From positions 183,601 to 247,600 of the forward strand of contig NZ_CP119786.1 in assembly GCF_029338235.1 (NCBI RefSeq): a stretch of DNA of 64,000 bases, read 5' to 3'. Positions within the stretch are counted from its first letter, which is position 1. Every line of letters starts with the position of its first letter. The position numbers and the translations under genes are program-made. Below the pieces are notes generated by a model. That model did not search any database and was not told the DNA's origin. It saw only the letters and a list, made by a program, of their open reading frames with translations. The stretch is from Haloarcula rara (lineage in GTDB: Archaea; Halobacteriota; Halobacteria; Halobacteriales; Haloarculaceae). Positions 50,778 to 60,200 of this stretch are shown piece by piece.

Positions 50778-51703
50778 GCAGCGACCGCCGCAGCGCCGAA
50801 TCGGCCGTAGACGCGACGGCGACTCCGCCAGACGGCTACGGCACCCTCTACGTCGTCGGCATCGGTCCCGGACTCCCCCACCACATGACCCAGCGGGCGA
50901 GTGACGTTATCAGGACCGCCGACACGGTCATCGCGTCGAACCTCTATCAGGAGTTCCTCCGAAAAGACGGGACGCTGCCGCCGGCGTCGTCGGCGCTGGA
51001 GGACCGCTCGGACGACGGCGAGGTGGCCGACGAGGCGGGCACCGTCCTGGAGCGTCCCGACGGCTCCCACCAGACTCTGATTCGCTCGTCGATGGGCAAG
51101 CAGGTCGAACTCGCCCGTGAAGCCTTCGAGCGGGTCCGGGCCGGCGAGGACGTGGCCCACGTCTCCGGGGGCGATCCGAACGTCTACGGGAAATCCGACC
51201 TGATGTTCACGATGGCCGAGGCCGACGACGCCGACGACGTGCCCATCGAAATCGTCCCCGGCGTGACGGCCGCCCTCTCCGGAGCCGCGAATCTCGGCGC
51301 GCCGCTGTCGAACGACTTCTGTACCATCTCCCTGTCGGACAAGTGGCGCGGCTGGGACGAGATCGAGGAGAAGCTCCGCGCGGCGGCTATCTCCGGGTTC
51401 GTCGTCGTGCTGTACAATTGCTGGCGGGATTACGAGCAGGCCGTCGAGGTGCTCCGAGAGGAGCGGGCCGACGATGCGCCCGCCGCGATCGTTAACGACG
51501 CCGGCCGCGGCGCAGCCGGACGGAATCTCGACGACGAAACGGAGACCATCACGACGCTCGGCGAACTGCCCAAGCACACCGAGGAGGTCGGCGGGATGGG
51601 GTCGTCCATCGTCGTCGGCACACACGAGACCGAGGTCTGGGGCAACGACTACCGCGACTATCTGGTCACCCCGCGTGGCGGGCGTGACGTGGAGGACTTC
51701 TGA
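50774..51703 (+). CDS. cbiH: cobalt-precorrin-3 C17-methyltransferase, copy 1
   Basis: The 309-residue tetrapyrrole methylase has 'YGTLYVVGIGPGLPHHMTQR', 'HVSGGDPNVYGKSDLMFTMA' and 'EIVPGVTAALSGAANLGAPL', and CbiH-like 'FVVVLYNCWRDYEQAVEVL'. It methylates C17 and drives ring contraction. An insert near residues 75-95 is acidic. A second copy follows three bases after its stop. Confidence 0.9.
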   Translation: MSSDRRSAESAVDATATPPDGYGTLYVVGIGPGLPHHMTQRASDVIRTADTVIASNLYQEFLRKDGTLPPASSALEDRSDDGEVADEAGTVLERPDGSHQTLIRSSMGKQVELAREAFERVRAGEDVAHVSGGDPNVYGKSDLMFTMAEADDADDVPIEIVPGVTAALSGAANLGAPLSNDFCTISLSDKWRGWDEIEEKLRAAAISGFVVVLYNCWRDYEQAVEVLREERADDAPAAIVNDAGRGAAGRNLDDETETITTLGELPKHTEEVGGMGSSIVVGTHETEVWGNDYRDYLVTPRGGRDVEDF

Positions 51704-51706
51704 ACT

Positions 51707-52789
51707 ATGAGCACCGACAACACCGAATCGACTGAATCGAAGTGTGGAGCAAGCGAGGCGCGAAGCGCCTCGGGCGAGACGAGCGGCGAAGCCGCGAGTC
51801 AGGCATCGACGACGGAAACAGACACAGAGGCGAGCACCGACGCGTCCCCGAAGTGCGGCGCGAGCGAGACGGCAGGGAACTCGACGGAGACGAGCACCGA
51901 AAGCTCCTCGAAATGTGGAGCGTCTTCGAGTTCATCCGGTTCCAGCAGCAGTTCCTGCGGAGCCAACAGCTCCGACGAGGAAGAGGTCGGCGCGACCGTC
52001 GACGATTTCGAAGCCGACCCCGGTCGGCTCGTCGCCGTCGGCCTCGGCCCCGGCCAGCCGGAGGGGATGACCGCCAGGGCACGGTCGGCGCTGCTGGAAG
52101 CCGAACACATCGTCGGCTATACAACCTACGTTGAACTGCTCCCCGACGAGGTCGTCGAGGGGGCCGAGGACATCTACAACACGCCGATGTGTGGCGAGGT
52201 CTCCCGCACGGAGGAGGCCATCGACCGGGCGCTTGCCGGCAACGACGTCGCCATCATCGGCAGCGGCGACCCGAACGTCTACGCGCTGGCCGGGCTCGCC
52301 CTCGAAATAATCGAATCGAAGGGCGCGACGGCGTCGATGCTCGACTTCGACGTGGTGCCGGGCGTCCCGGCCGCCCAGTCCTGTGCCGCACGCGTCGGCG
52401 CGCCGCTTGTCAACGACACCGTCTCGATCTCGCTGTCGGACCACCTCACCGATATGCCGACCATCGAGTCACGGCTCCACGCCGCCGCCAAGGAGGGCTT
52501 TACCATCTCCATCTACAACCCGTGGAGCCGCAAGCGCCGCGAGAACTACGAGAAGTGCTGTGAGATACTGCTCGAACACCGCGACCCCGAGACGCCCGTC
52601 GGCGTCGTCCACGCCGCCGGCCGCGAGGACGAACAGGTCGAAATCGTCGAGCTACAGGAGCTCCCGGAACTGGGCGAGACAGACCTCGTGGACATGACGA
52701 CCACCTTGCTGGTCGGCAACGAGGACACCTACGTCTGGGACGACCGGATGGTCACGCCACGTGGGTACGAGACGAAATACGATTACTGA
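51707..52789 (+). CDS. cbiH: cobalt-precorrin-3 C17-methyltransferase, copy 2, with Cys/Ser-rich N-terminus
   Basis: The 360-residue protein has 95 residues of Ser/Thr/Glu with four Cys motifs (KCGAS at about residues 11, 45 and 68, and SCGAN near 84), then the methylase core: 'RLVAVGLGPGQPEGMTARAR', 'IIGSGDPNVYALAGLALEI', 'DVVPGVPAAQSCAARVGAPL', 'TISIYNPWSRKRRENYEKCC'. The tail may bind metal or a Fe-S cluster. Copy 1 lacks it. Confidence 0.9.
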   Translation: MSTDNTESTESKCGASEARSASGETSGEAASQASTTETDTEASTDASPKCGASETAGNSTETSTESSSKCGASSSSSGSSSSSCGANSSDEEEVGATVDDFEADPGRLVAVGLGPGQPEGMTARARSALLEAEHIVGYTTYVELLPDEVVEGAEDIYNTPMCGEVSRTEEAIDRALAGNDVAIIGSGDPNVYALAGLALEIIESKGATASMLDFDVVPGVPAAQSCAARVGAPLVNDTVSISLSDHLTDMPTIESRLHAAAKEGFTISIYNPWSRKRRENYEKCCEILLEHRDPETPVGVVHAAGREDEQVEIVELQELPELGETDLVDMTTTLLVGNEDTYVWDDRMVTPRGYETKYDY

Positions 52790-52791
52790 CA

Positions 52792-53055
52792 ATGTATACA
52801 GTAACTATCGACCGCGATGCCTGCGACGGCGTCTTCGCCTGTCTGGTGCGGGACGACCGCTTCGTGGAAGACGCCGACGGACTGGCCGCCATCGAGGTGG
52901 ACGACGAGCACGCTATCGCGGCGACGTTCGACGACGACCACCGGGGCGACGCCGAGCAGGCGGCCGACGCCTGCCCGCTGGACGCCATCACCGTCGAGGA
53001 CGCCGAGACCGACGCGCCGCCCCAGACGCTCGAACCGACGGAGGCCGGTCGATGA
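52792..53055 (+). CDS. ferredoxin
   Basis: The 87-residue protein ('MYTVTIDRDACDGVFACLVR') has cluster-binding Cys in DACDGVFAC and the third in 'AADACPLDAITVED', the layout of a single-cluster [3Fe-4S] or [4Fe-4S] ferredoxin with a five-residue gap in the first pair. It may supply electrons for the cobalt reductions or CbiH step. Its stop overlaps the next start (ATGA). Confidence 0.85.
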   Translation: MYTVTIDRDACDGVFACLVRDDRFVEDADGLAAIEVDDEHAIAATFDDDHRGDAEQAADACPLDAITVEDAETDAPPQTLEPTEAGR

Positions 53056-53711
53056 GCATCGAGACCGGCCCGCCAGCCGACATGCTGGCGGCCCACCCCG
53101 AGACGGCGTACTTCTGGGGCCGGGTCGCCGGCGACGGCGCGTGCGGACAGAACTGTGTCACCGTCCGGACGACCGACGAGACCGCCGCTCGCCGGCTCGC
53201 GAGCGTCGCCGGCGCCGAGCGCACGGACCAGCGTATCGTCGAGCGCCAGTACGCCCACGACACCTCGATTACCCGCCGGGAGGAGGAGTACACGGTCCAG
53301 GTCGTCGGGCCCCTGGCCGAACGGGCCAGCGGGGCGCTGGGACTGCCCTTCGAGGGAGAGTCCGGCGGCTACCGGCTGGACCCGCTGGCCGACTACGACC
53401 GGCAGCTGCTCCGCGGGCTCGTGGAGGGCTGTGGGACGGTCTGTTTCAAGTCAGACGACGACGCCGTCGGCCTCTCCTTCGTTCACGAGAGCCGGGGCCT
53501 CCTCCGGACGATACAGTCGCTGCTCGAGGATATCCCGGTCGCGGCTCCCTACGACGACTGCAGCGACGCCTCCTCGGGGTACTGGTTCGGTGTCGACGAC
53601 GACGCCGTCCCCGCCGTCGGCGAGTGGCTCTACGAGGGGAGCGAATCGAGCGGGCTCTTCGCCCCGAGCCGTCGGCGCAAGCTCCGCAAGAGCATCGAAC
53701 GAGTCCGATGA
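53052..53711 (+). CDS. LAGLIDADG-fold-like protein in the cobalamin operon
   Basis: The 219-residue protein has two related halves: 'ETAYFWGRVAGDGACGQNCV' and 'QLLRGLVEGCGTVCFKSDDD', followed by 'RGLLRTIQSLLEDIPV' and 'WLYEGSESSGLFAPSRRRKL', which resemble LAGLIDADG homing-endonuclease halves. The acidic residue is kept in the first motif (GDG) but replaced in the second (EGCG), so nuclease activity is doubtful. Overlaps ferredoxin and cbiX by four bases each; probably domesticated. Similar genes are annotated as cobalamin proteins in haloarchaea from memory. Confidence 0.6.
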   Translation: MSIETGPPADMLAAHPETAYFWGRVAGDGACGQNCVTVRTTDETAARRLASVAGAERTDQRIVERQYAHDTSITRREEEYTVQVVGPLAERASGALGLPFEGESGGYRLDPLADYDRQLLRGLVEGCGTVCFKSDDDAVGLSFVHESRGLLRTIQSLLEDIPVAAPYDDCSDASSGYWFGVDDDAVPAVGEWLYEGSESSGLFAPSRRRKLRKSIERVR

Positions 53712-54931
53712 GCGAAGCGACCACCGCTCCCGAGGGCCTCGATGACGAGGCTATCCTGCTTGCGGGGCACGGCTCCCGCCGCGAAAAATCAAACGAGCAG
53801 GTCCGCGAACTGGCCGCCGAACTCGAAGGGCGGCTCGGTATCCCGGTCGACGCCGCCTTCCTCGAGCTGGCCGAGCCGGCCATCGACGACGCCATCGCCG
53901 GGCTCGCAGCCACTGTCTCGCAGGTGACGGTCGTCCACCTCTCGCTGTTTGCGGCCAGCCACGTCAAGAACGACGTGCCCCTGGCTGTCACGCAGGCCCG
54001 CGAGCGCCATCCGGAGCTGACCATCAACAACGGCGCGCATCTGGGCGTCCACCCGGCCATTCTGGACCTGCTGGACGACCGAGCAGCGGCCGTCGAGGCC
54101 GAACTCGGCGTGGACCGAGAGGCCGACGACGTCGCCGTCGTCGTCTGTGCGCGTGGCTCCTCGGATCCCGACGCCAACGCCGACGTCCACAAGCTCGCGC
54201 GGCTGCTGTACGAGGGACGGGACTTCGGCCGCGTCGAGGCCTCATTCATCGGCGTCACCGAGCCACTCCTCGATGAGACCCTTCACGACGTGGCCAAGAC
54301 ACGTCCCGACGCCGTCGTCGTCCTGCCGTACATGCTCGGTGACGGCGTGCTGACGGGCCGTATCAAGGACGGTGCCCGCGAGTTCGACGAGGAGTACCCC
54401 TACGTCGATGCCGGCTTCGGTGAACCGCTGGGGACAGACCACAGGCTGCTGGACGTGCTGGGCGACCGCTGGCAGGAGGCCCGTACGGGGAGCGTCGAGA
54501 TGTCCTGTGACACCTGCAAGTACAAGGTCGAACTCGACGGCTACGAGGACGACACCGGGGGCGCCCGGGCGATGTTGCGGGCGCTGACCCACCAGGCCGA
54601 ACACGAAGACCGCGAGGACGTCGACGACGACCCACACGTCCACGACGCGCCCGAGAAACACGTCGCCGTCTGTACGAACCAGACCTGCGCCGCCGACGGC
54701 GCGCCCGCCGTGCTCGAACGGCTGCGCCAGGCCGCCCGCGACAGCGACCACTGCGACGCTCGTATCACCCGGTCGTCCTGTCTGGGTCGCTGTGGCGAGG
54801 GGCCGATGGTCGCGGTCTACCCCGACGGGGTCTGGTACGGCGACGTCGGCGAGGACGACGCCGACCGACTCGTCGCCGACCATCTGGACCGGGACCGCAT
54901 CGTGAGCGAACTGGTCGACCAGACGCTGTAA
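53708..54931 (+). CDS. cbiX: CbiX cobaltochelatase fused to a [2Fe-2S] ferredoxin domain
   Basis: The 407-residue protein has two CbiX halves (about 15-130 and 135-265: 'AILLAGHGSRREKSNEQVRE', 'VVVCARGSSDPDANADVHKL', 'YMLGDGVLTGRIKDGARE') for inserting Co into sirohydrochlorin, a linker with 'CDTCKYKVELDGYEDDTGGA', and a thioredoxin-like [2Fe-2S] ferredoxin end (about 320-400) with CTNQTC and CLGRC. The fused cluster may tune or sense redox. Overlaps the preceding gene by four bases. Confidence 0.92.
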   Translation: MSEATTAPEGLDDEAILLAGHGSRREKSNEQVRELAAELEGRLGIPVDAAFLELAEPAIDDAIAGLAATVSQVTVVHLSLFAASHVKNDVPLAVTQARERHPELTINNGAHLGVHPAILDLLDDRAAAVEAELGVDREADDVAVVVCARGSSDPDANADVHKLARLLYEGRDFGRVEASFIGVTEPLLDETLHDVAKTRPDAVVVLPYMLGDGVLTGRIKDGAREFDEEYPYVDAGFGEPLGTDHRLLDVLGDRWQEARTGSVEMSCDTCKYKVELDGYEDDTGGARAMLRALTHQAEHEDREDVDDDPHVHDAPEKHVAVCTNQTCAADGAPAVLERLRQAARDSDHCDARITRSSCLGRCGEGPMVAVYPDGVWYGDVGEDDADRLVADHLDRDRIVSELVDQTL

Positions 54932-54956
54932 GTAACACCACAACAATACGATACCT

Positions 54957-55328
54957 ATGAGCTGCTACGAAATCGAGGCCCTTCGACTCGGCCTCATGAA
55001 CGTTCTCGGTACCGAAGACGACCACGCGCGCCAGCACGCCGAACAGGAGCTGGAGGGGCACATGACCGGCCCCATCGAGGCGCTCGCGAACGCGGAGACG
55101 CTCGCCGCCATCGAGCGCCACCTCGACGCCGCCCTCGTCGACCTCGAAGAGGGGATCGCCCGCACGGACAGCGACAGCGCGGAGTACGACTACATGCGTG
55201 GCCGGCTCGTCGCCGTCAGGGACGCCGAACGCGCCGTGAGCCGCATCACCGCCCAGGGCGAGAGCGTTCTCGACGGTCTGGGCGAGGCCCACGACGTGCT
55301 CCACGAGGCGTTCCCAGTCGATGAGTGA
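54957..55328 (+). CDS. DUF3209 family protein
   Basis: The 123-residue helical protein 'MSCYEIEALRLGLMNVLGTE' matches DUF3209, a family found in haloarchaeal cobalamin loci. Function unknown. It starts 25 bases after cbiX and overlaps the next gene by eight bases, so it belongs to the operon. Confidence 0.85.
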   Translation: MSCYEIEALRLGLMNVLGTEDDHARQHAEQELEGHMTGPIEALANAETLAAIERHLDAALVDLEEGIARTDSDSAEYDYMRGRLVAVRDAERAVSRITAQGESVLDGLGEAHDVLHEAFPVDE

Positions 55329-56598
55329 GCAGGCGTCGGCGGCACCGCTGGGCGAGATTCCCCCGGCTCGTTCCCGACAGCAGGGTCGCCGCTCGGCCGT
55401 CACGCTTTCCGACGGGCTGGCCGTCGTCGGGACACACGAGGGCACCCTGCTGGGCTTCGATGTGGGCGGGAACGGACCGCCGACGAACCGGTGGCGGCAG
55501 GCGACGTCGGGCGAGCCCAGCGTCGTCGCCGCGACGCCCTTCGGTGGCGTCCACTCCGGCGGCGGTCGCCGCTCCGCGTCTCGGGCCGTCGGAGGCGTGG
55601 TCGTCGGCGAGCGCAGCGCCCGCGGCGCGGTTCGCTGTCACGACCGCGACGGCACCCTCCGGTGGCGGTACGACACCTGCAGTGACGTGGGCGACCCCCA
55701 GTCCGACACCCGCTTTTGCAAGCCGTTCGTCGCGGGGCTGGTCACCGACGGCGACCGGTGTTACGCGGCCGCCAGGCGGTACGAGCGCCGGCCCGACCAG
55801 GCGACCGAACGCCACTTCGAGAGCGTCGTCTACGCGTTCGGGGCCGACGGAACGGTCGAGTGGACCTACCACACGGACGCGTCACCGATTTCGCTGTCGG
55901 TCCGGGAGGACCGCCTCGCCGTCGCCTACAACCGGTGTCCCGGGGACCACCAGCACGGTCTCGTCGTGCTCGACGCTATCGACGGGACGCCGCGGTGGAT
56001 GTGGGATCCGGGGACCGACGGCCAGCGTCGCGTCGGCGACGTGGCCCTCCTCGAGGACGGGGCGATCCTCACGAGCCACGGCGACTACCACGGCTACCGT
56101 CTCGGGCCAGACGGCGCGGAACGGTGGCGTCTCCCGCTTGCGACACCGGACGCTATCGACGGCGAAGTCGTGTACGCCTATCCGAATCACGTCCACGCCA
56201 CGGCGTCGGGCGCGGTGTTCGTCACTGGGAACACCTACCCCGAAGACGGCCGTGAGACCGATGTCCGTCACCCCGAGGAACACACTGCGGTCGGTGTCTC
56301 GCTCGACGGACACAGACGCTGGTCGGCCGACGTGGTCGGCTTCGCCAGCGGGCTCGGCGCCGACGGCGACCTGCTGGCCGTACCGGGCGCCCAGCATTTC
56401 CGCGACAGGGACGGCGACACGCACGCGCTCCGCGTTTTCGATATCGCTACCGGCCACCTCGAAACGTTCGAGACGGCGGGCGTCGTGACCGCGGCAGCGG
56501 TGGACAGCGACACTCTCGTCGCCATAGAGGAGCCGGTCGTCTACCACGACGAGGGCCGCGAGCGGGGGGCCTACCGGCTCCACCGGACCGGCCGATAA
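55321..56598 (+). CDS. PQQ/BamB-like beta-propeller protein of the cbi operon
   Basis: The 425-residue cytosolic protein has propeller blades ('LAVVGTHEGTLLGFDVGG', 'VRCHDRDGTLRWRYDT', 'VVYAFGADGTVEWTYH', 'LVVLDAIDGTPRWMWDPG'). Unlike the lipoprotein at 25697 it has no signal peptide. It overlaps DUF3209 by eight bases. Role in cobalamin synthesis unknown; ligand binding or scaffolding is possible. Confidence 0.82.
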   Translation: MSEQASAAPLGEIPPARSRQQGRRSAVTLSDGLAVVGTHEGTLLGFDVGGNGPPTNRWRQATSGEPSVVAATPFGGVHSGGGRRSASRAVGGVVVGERSARGAVRCHDRDGTLRWRYDTCSDVGDPQSDTRFCKPFVAGLVTDGDRCYAAARRYERRPDQATERHFESVVYAFGADGTVEWTYHTDASPISLSVREDRLAVAYNRCPGDHQHGLVVLDAIDGTPRWMWDPGTDGQRRVGDVALLEDGAILTSHGDYHGYRLGPDGAERWRLPLATPDAIDGEVVYAYPNHVHATASGAVFVTGNTYPEDGRETDVRHPEEHTAVGVSLDGHRRWSADVVGFASGLGADGDLLAVPGAQHFRDRDGDTHALRVFDIATGHLETFETAGVVTAAAVDSDTLVAIEEPVVYHDEGRERGAYRLHRTGR

Positions 56599-56769
56599 CT
56601 CCGGGACAGGCGACTCGTCCCGTCGGTAGGCTACATACAGCGGGGCTGGCAACCGCTTTGCCGGAGCACATCACAACAGGGTGGCCGCGTGGTTCGGCTT
56701 CGGCCAATTCCCCTTACCTGTAAGGGTGTGTGGTGAGTACTATGGCATCCCTTCTTATAGGCAAGAACG

Positions 56770-57048
56770 ATGCGTATGCAACAGACCGATTCGCCCACCG
56801 ATAGCAGTCCGGACCCGGAGACCTGGCTGCTCTCGAATCTCCCGCACACGACCTTCTCTGAGGACGCCTTCGCCTACCTGGACACCGGAAGCGGACACAG
56901 CACGCAGTTTTACTCTGTCGAATGGCTGGCCGAGGAGTTCGGCGAGATAATCGCAAACGCGGACCATCCCAAACAGCAACTTCTCACTGCGGCACTCGAG
57001 GACGTGCCAGCGGAACTAAGGCGGCTATTCGGGCAGATAGATGAGTAG
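56770..57048 (+). CDS. small acidic hypothetical protein
   Basis: The 92-residue protein ('MRMQQTDSPTDSSPDPETWL') has 'FYSVEWLAEEFGEIIANADH' and no recognised family. A TATA-like CTTCTTATAG (56752-56761) is close to the start; leaderless start at 56776 (MQQTDS) is an alternative. Stand-alone gene. Confidence 0.6.
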   Translation: MRMQQTDSPTDSSPDPETWLLSNLPHTTFSEDAFAYLDTGSGHSTQFYSVEWLAEEFGEIIANADHPKQQLLTAALEDVPAELRRLFGQIDE

Positions 57049-57129
57049 GCGGCGTCCAGCCACGAGAACGGTTGTGCAAACGTTCCGCGGCCAGAGAGAT
57101 ATTATATACCGACAGAACGTGAGTGTATC

Positions 57130-57240
57130 ATGAACGGACTGGCTTCGCTCCGGGCCGGCCCAGTAGGCGGGCCTGGGAACCGAGAGAGTGCTGTCGCTGT
57201 CGGCGTGATGTGTCCTCCGAGAGGCGTCGATGAGTACTGA
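57130..57240 (+). CDS. 36-codon ORF upstream of and overlapping the sensor kinase start
   Basis: ATG 57130 follows the TATA-like ATTATATAC (57101-57109) at leaderless spacing and encodes 'MNGLASLRAGPVGGPGNRES', ending at TGA 57238-57240, 11 bases inside the kinase gene. It might couple translation to the kinase. Codon pattern is not strongly coding; alternatively it is untranslated leader. Confidence 0.3.
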   Translation: MNGLASLRAGPVGGPGNRESAVAVGVMCPPRGVDEY

Positions 57241-60200
57241 TTCCGGGGCTCCTGCGAGCGACACTGACGCCGTTTACGGGGCTCTCGACCGCGTCGACGA
57301 AGCCGTCTGTGCTGTCGACACGGAGTGGCAGTTCACGTTCGTCAACGCCGAGGCCGGGGCGTTGCTGGGACGTGGGCCCGAGGAGCTTCTCGAGACGACC
57401 ATCTGGGACGCCGTCCCGCATGTCGGGGACGGTCGCGTCGGCGGGAAGCTCCGGGAGGCCATGCGGACACAGGCTCCGGTGCGATTCGAGAGCTACAGCG
57501 AGGAGCGCGAGCGGTGGTTCAGGGTCCGAATCTATCCGTCTGAGGACGGACTCACCGCGTTTTTCTACGATATCACCGACGAACGGGGCGCCGCGCTCGA
57601 CCGACAGCGGCAACGGCGCTCTTCGAGACCGTTTTCGAAGGCACAGAGGACGCGCTGGTCGTCGCCGACAGCGACCGGTGCATCACGGATTTCAATCCCG
57701 CTGCGGCCCAGCTCTTTGGATACGATGTGGCCGATGTCGTCGGGGAATCGATAGCGATTCTGTACACTGACCCGTCTGATTTCAGGCGTCAGGGCGCCGA
57801 GCGGTTCACCGAGCAAGGGTACGACGGAACCGAGACCTACGTCGTCGAGTACCAGCGTGCCGATGGGACCACCTTCGAGGGTGAGACACTCGGGACGCCC
57901 CTGCAGGCCACCGACGGCGAGACGCTGGCCTCACTGTTGTCGGTCAGAGACGCGAGTGCACGCATCGAGTGGGCCCAACAGGTCGAGGCCCGCACGGACG
58001 CGCTCCAGGCCTTCCACGATATCACGACGGACGACTCCCGACCGTCCGCGGAGCAAATCGCTGCGCTGCTCGAACTGGGGGCCGACCACCTGGGACTTGA
58101 CGCCGGGGTGCTCTCGTCGGTGGCCGACGGCGCGTCAACGGTCGAATACGCCTACGGTCCCGACGGCCTCGCCCAGCCGGGCGACCGGGTCGACACGGCC
58201 TATCTCGTCGGTACCGATGACCTGGTGGCCGTGTCTGCTGTCGAGGCGAGCGACCGGTCGCCGGGTGACACAGACGGGTCCTACATCGGGACCAGCGTCG
58301 TCGTTGACGGCGACCGATACGGGGCCCTCGAGTTCACCGGGGCGACGGAGCGGTCGGAGCCGTTCACCGAGGGTGAGAAGACGTTCGTCCGCGTGCTCGC
58401 ACAGTGGGTGGGCAAGGAGCTCAGCCGCCAGCAGAACAAGGAACGGGCCGCTGCGAACCGCGACCGGCTCCGACAGATTATCGACCTCCTGCCACAGCTC
58501 GTGTTCGCCAAGAACAGGGACAACGAGTACATACTGGCGAACCAGGCGACGGCGGATGCCAACGGTCTGCCCGTCGCGGAAATCGAGGGGGCGACCGACA
58601 GCGACCTCGTCTCGTCGCCGGCCGAGGCCAGACAGTTCCAGGCGGACGATATCGCCGTCATCGAGTCCGGCGAGCGAAAGGAGATCGCAGCCGAACCGAT
58701 GACTGTCGCTACCGGTGAGACACGGACGTTCAAGACGACGAAGATTCCGTACGACCCGGTCGGCAACAGCGACGAGGCGGTGCTGGGAATCGCGACGGAC
58801 ATCACGGCGGCAAAAGAGCGCGAGCGAGAACTCGAGGAGACCACACAGCGGCTCACCGTCGCCCTCGCTGGGACGAACGCGGGCGTCTGGGAGCTGAATC
58901 TGGACACCAAAAGCGTGGTCTACACCGATTCGATGAAACAGCTCTTCGGGCTTGCGTCGGGGGCCACGGAGAGCACCTTCGCGGAGTTCATCGACCTCGT
59001 CCACGAGGACGACCGCGCGACGGTGCGTGATTCCCTGCAGCAGATACGCGAGGACGGCGACACGTTGCAGATAGAGTATCGGGTGAGGCAGGACGACGGC
59101 AACTGGATGTGGGTCGAAGCCCGCGCCGAGTTGCTCGCAGGCACTGAGACGGCCCGCCGACTGGTCGGTATCGCGACCGACATCACCGAGCGAAAGGAGC
59201 GTGACGCCGAAATCGAGCTCCAGTCGGCGGCGATGGAGGTGGCGATGGACGGCATCGCCATCCTCGACGATGACGAGTACGTCTACATGAACGAGGCCCA
59301 CGCGGCTATCTTCGACTACGACCCCGACGAGCTCGTCGGTGCGGAGTGGCGAGACGTCTACGGTGGGGACGAGATAGCGCGCCTCCAGAAGGAGGTGTTC
59401 CCGGTGCTCGCGGACGCTGGTGAGTGGCGCGGGGAGACTCTCGGGCGGAAACGCGACGGCACGTCGGTCCATCAGGACCTGGGGCTCTCGGTCCTCGAGA
59501 GCGGCGAGTTGATATGTACGAACCGTGATATCACGGCCCAGAAAGAGCGAGAGCGCGAGCTCCAGCGCCAGCGCAGCCAGCTCAGGGCGCTGTTCGACAA
59601 GTCCCCCGACGGTATCATCGTCCACGACGCCGAGGGGGCTATCCTGGACGTGAACGACACGGTCGTCGAATCGCTCGGGTACGACCGTGAGCGGCTGTGT
59701 TCGATGTCGGTCGCCGATATCGAGGTCGGTATCGAACCGTCCGAACTCCGCGCTGTCTGGTCGGAGATGGACCGCGATGACATCCTGAAAGTCGAGAGCG
59801 AACACCGCCGACAGAACGGTGAGACGTTCCCGGTGGAGGTGTGGGTCAACAAGACCGAGGTCGACGGTGCGGAACGGTTCATCGCCGTCGACCGGGATAT
59901 CACTGAGCGGAAGCGACGCGAAGCGGAACTCCGGACGGTCAAGGAGCGACTCGACCTGGCCGTGGAAGGGGCAAACCTCGGCGTCTGGGACTGGGACATG
60001 GAGACTGACGAGGTCACGTTCAACCAGCAGTGGGCGTCGATGCTCGGCCTCTCACTGCCGGATATCGAACCGACACTCGACACCTGGGAAGACCGTGTCC
60101 ATCCGGCCGATGTGGCTGCTGTCGAGGACGAACTCGGGGCACATATCGCCGGGGAGAAGGCGTTGTACGACTGCGAACACCGGATGGAGACGGAGAGCGG

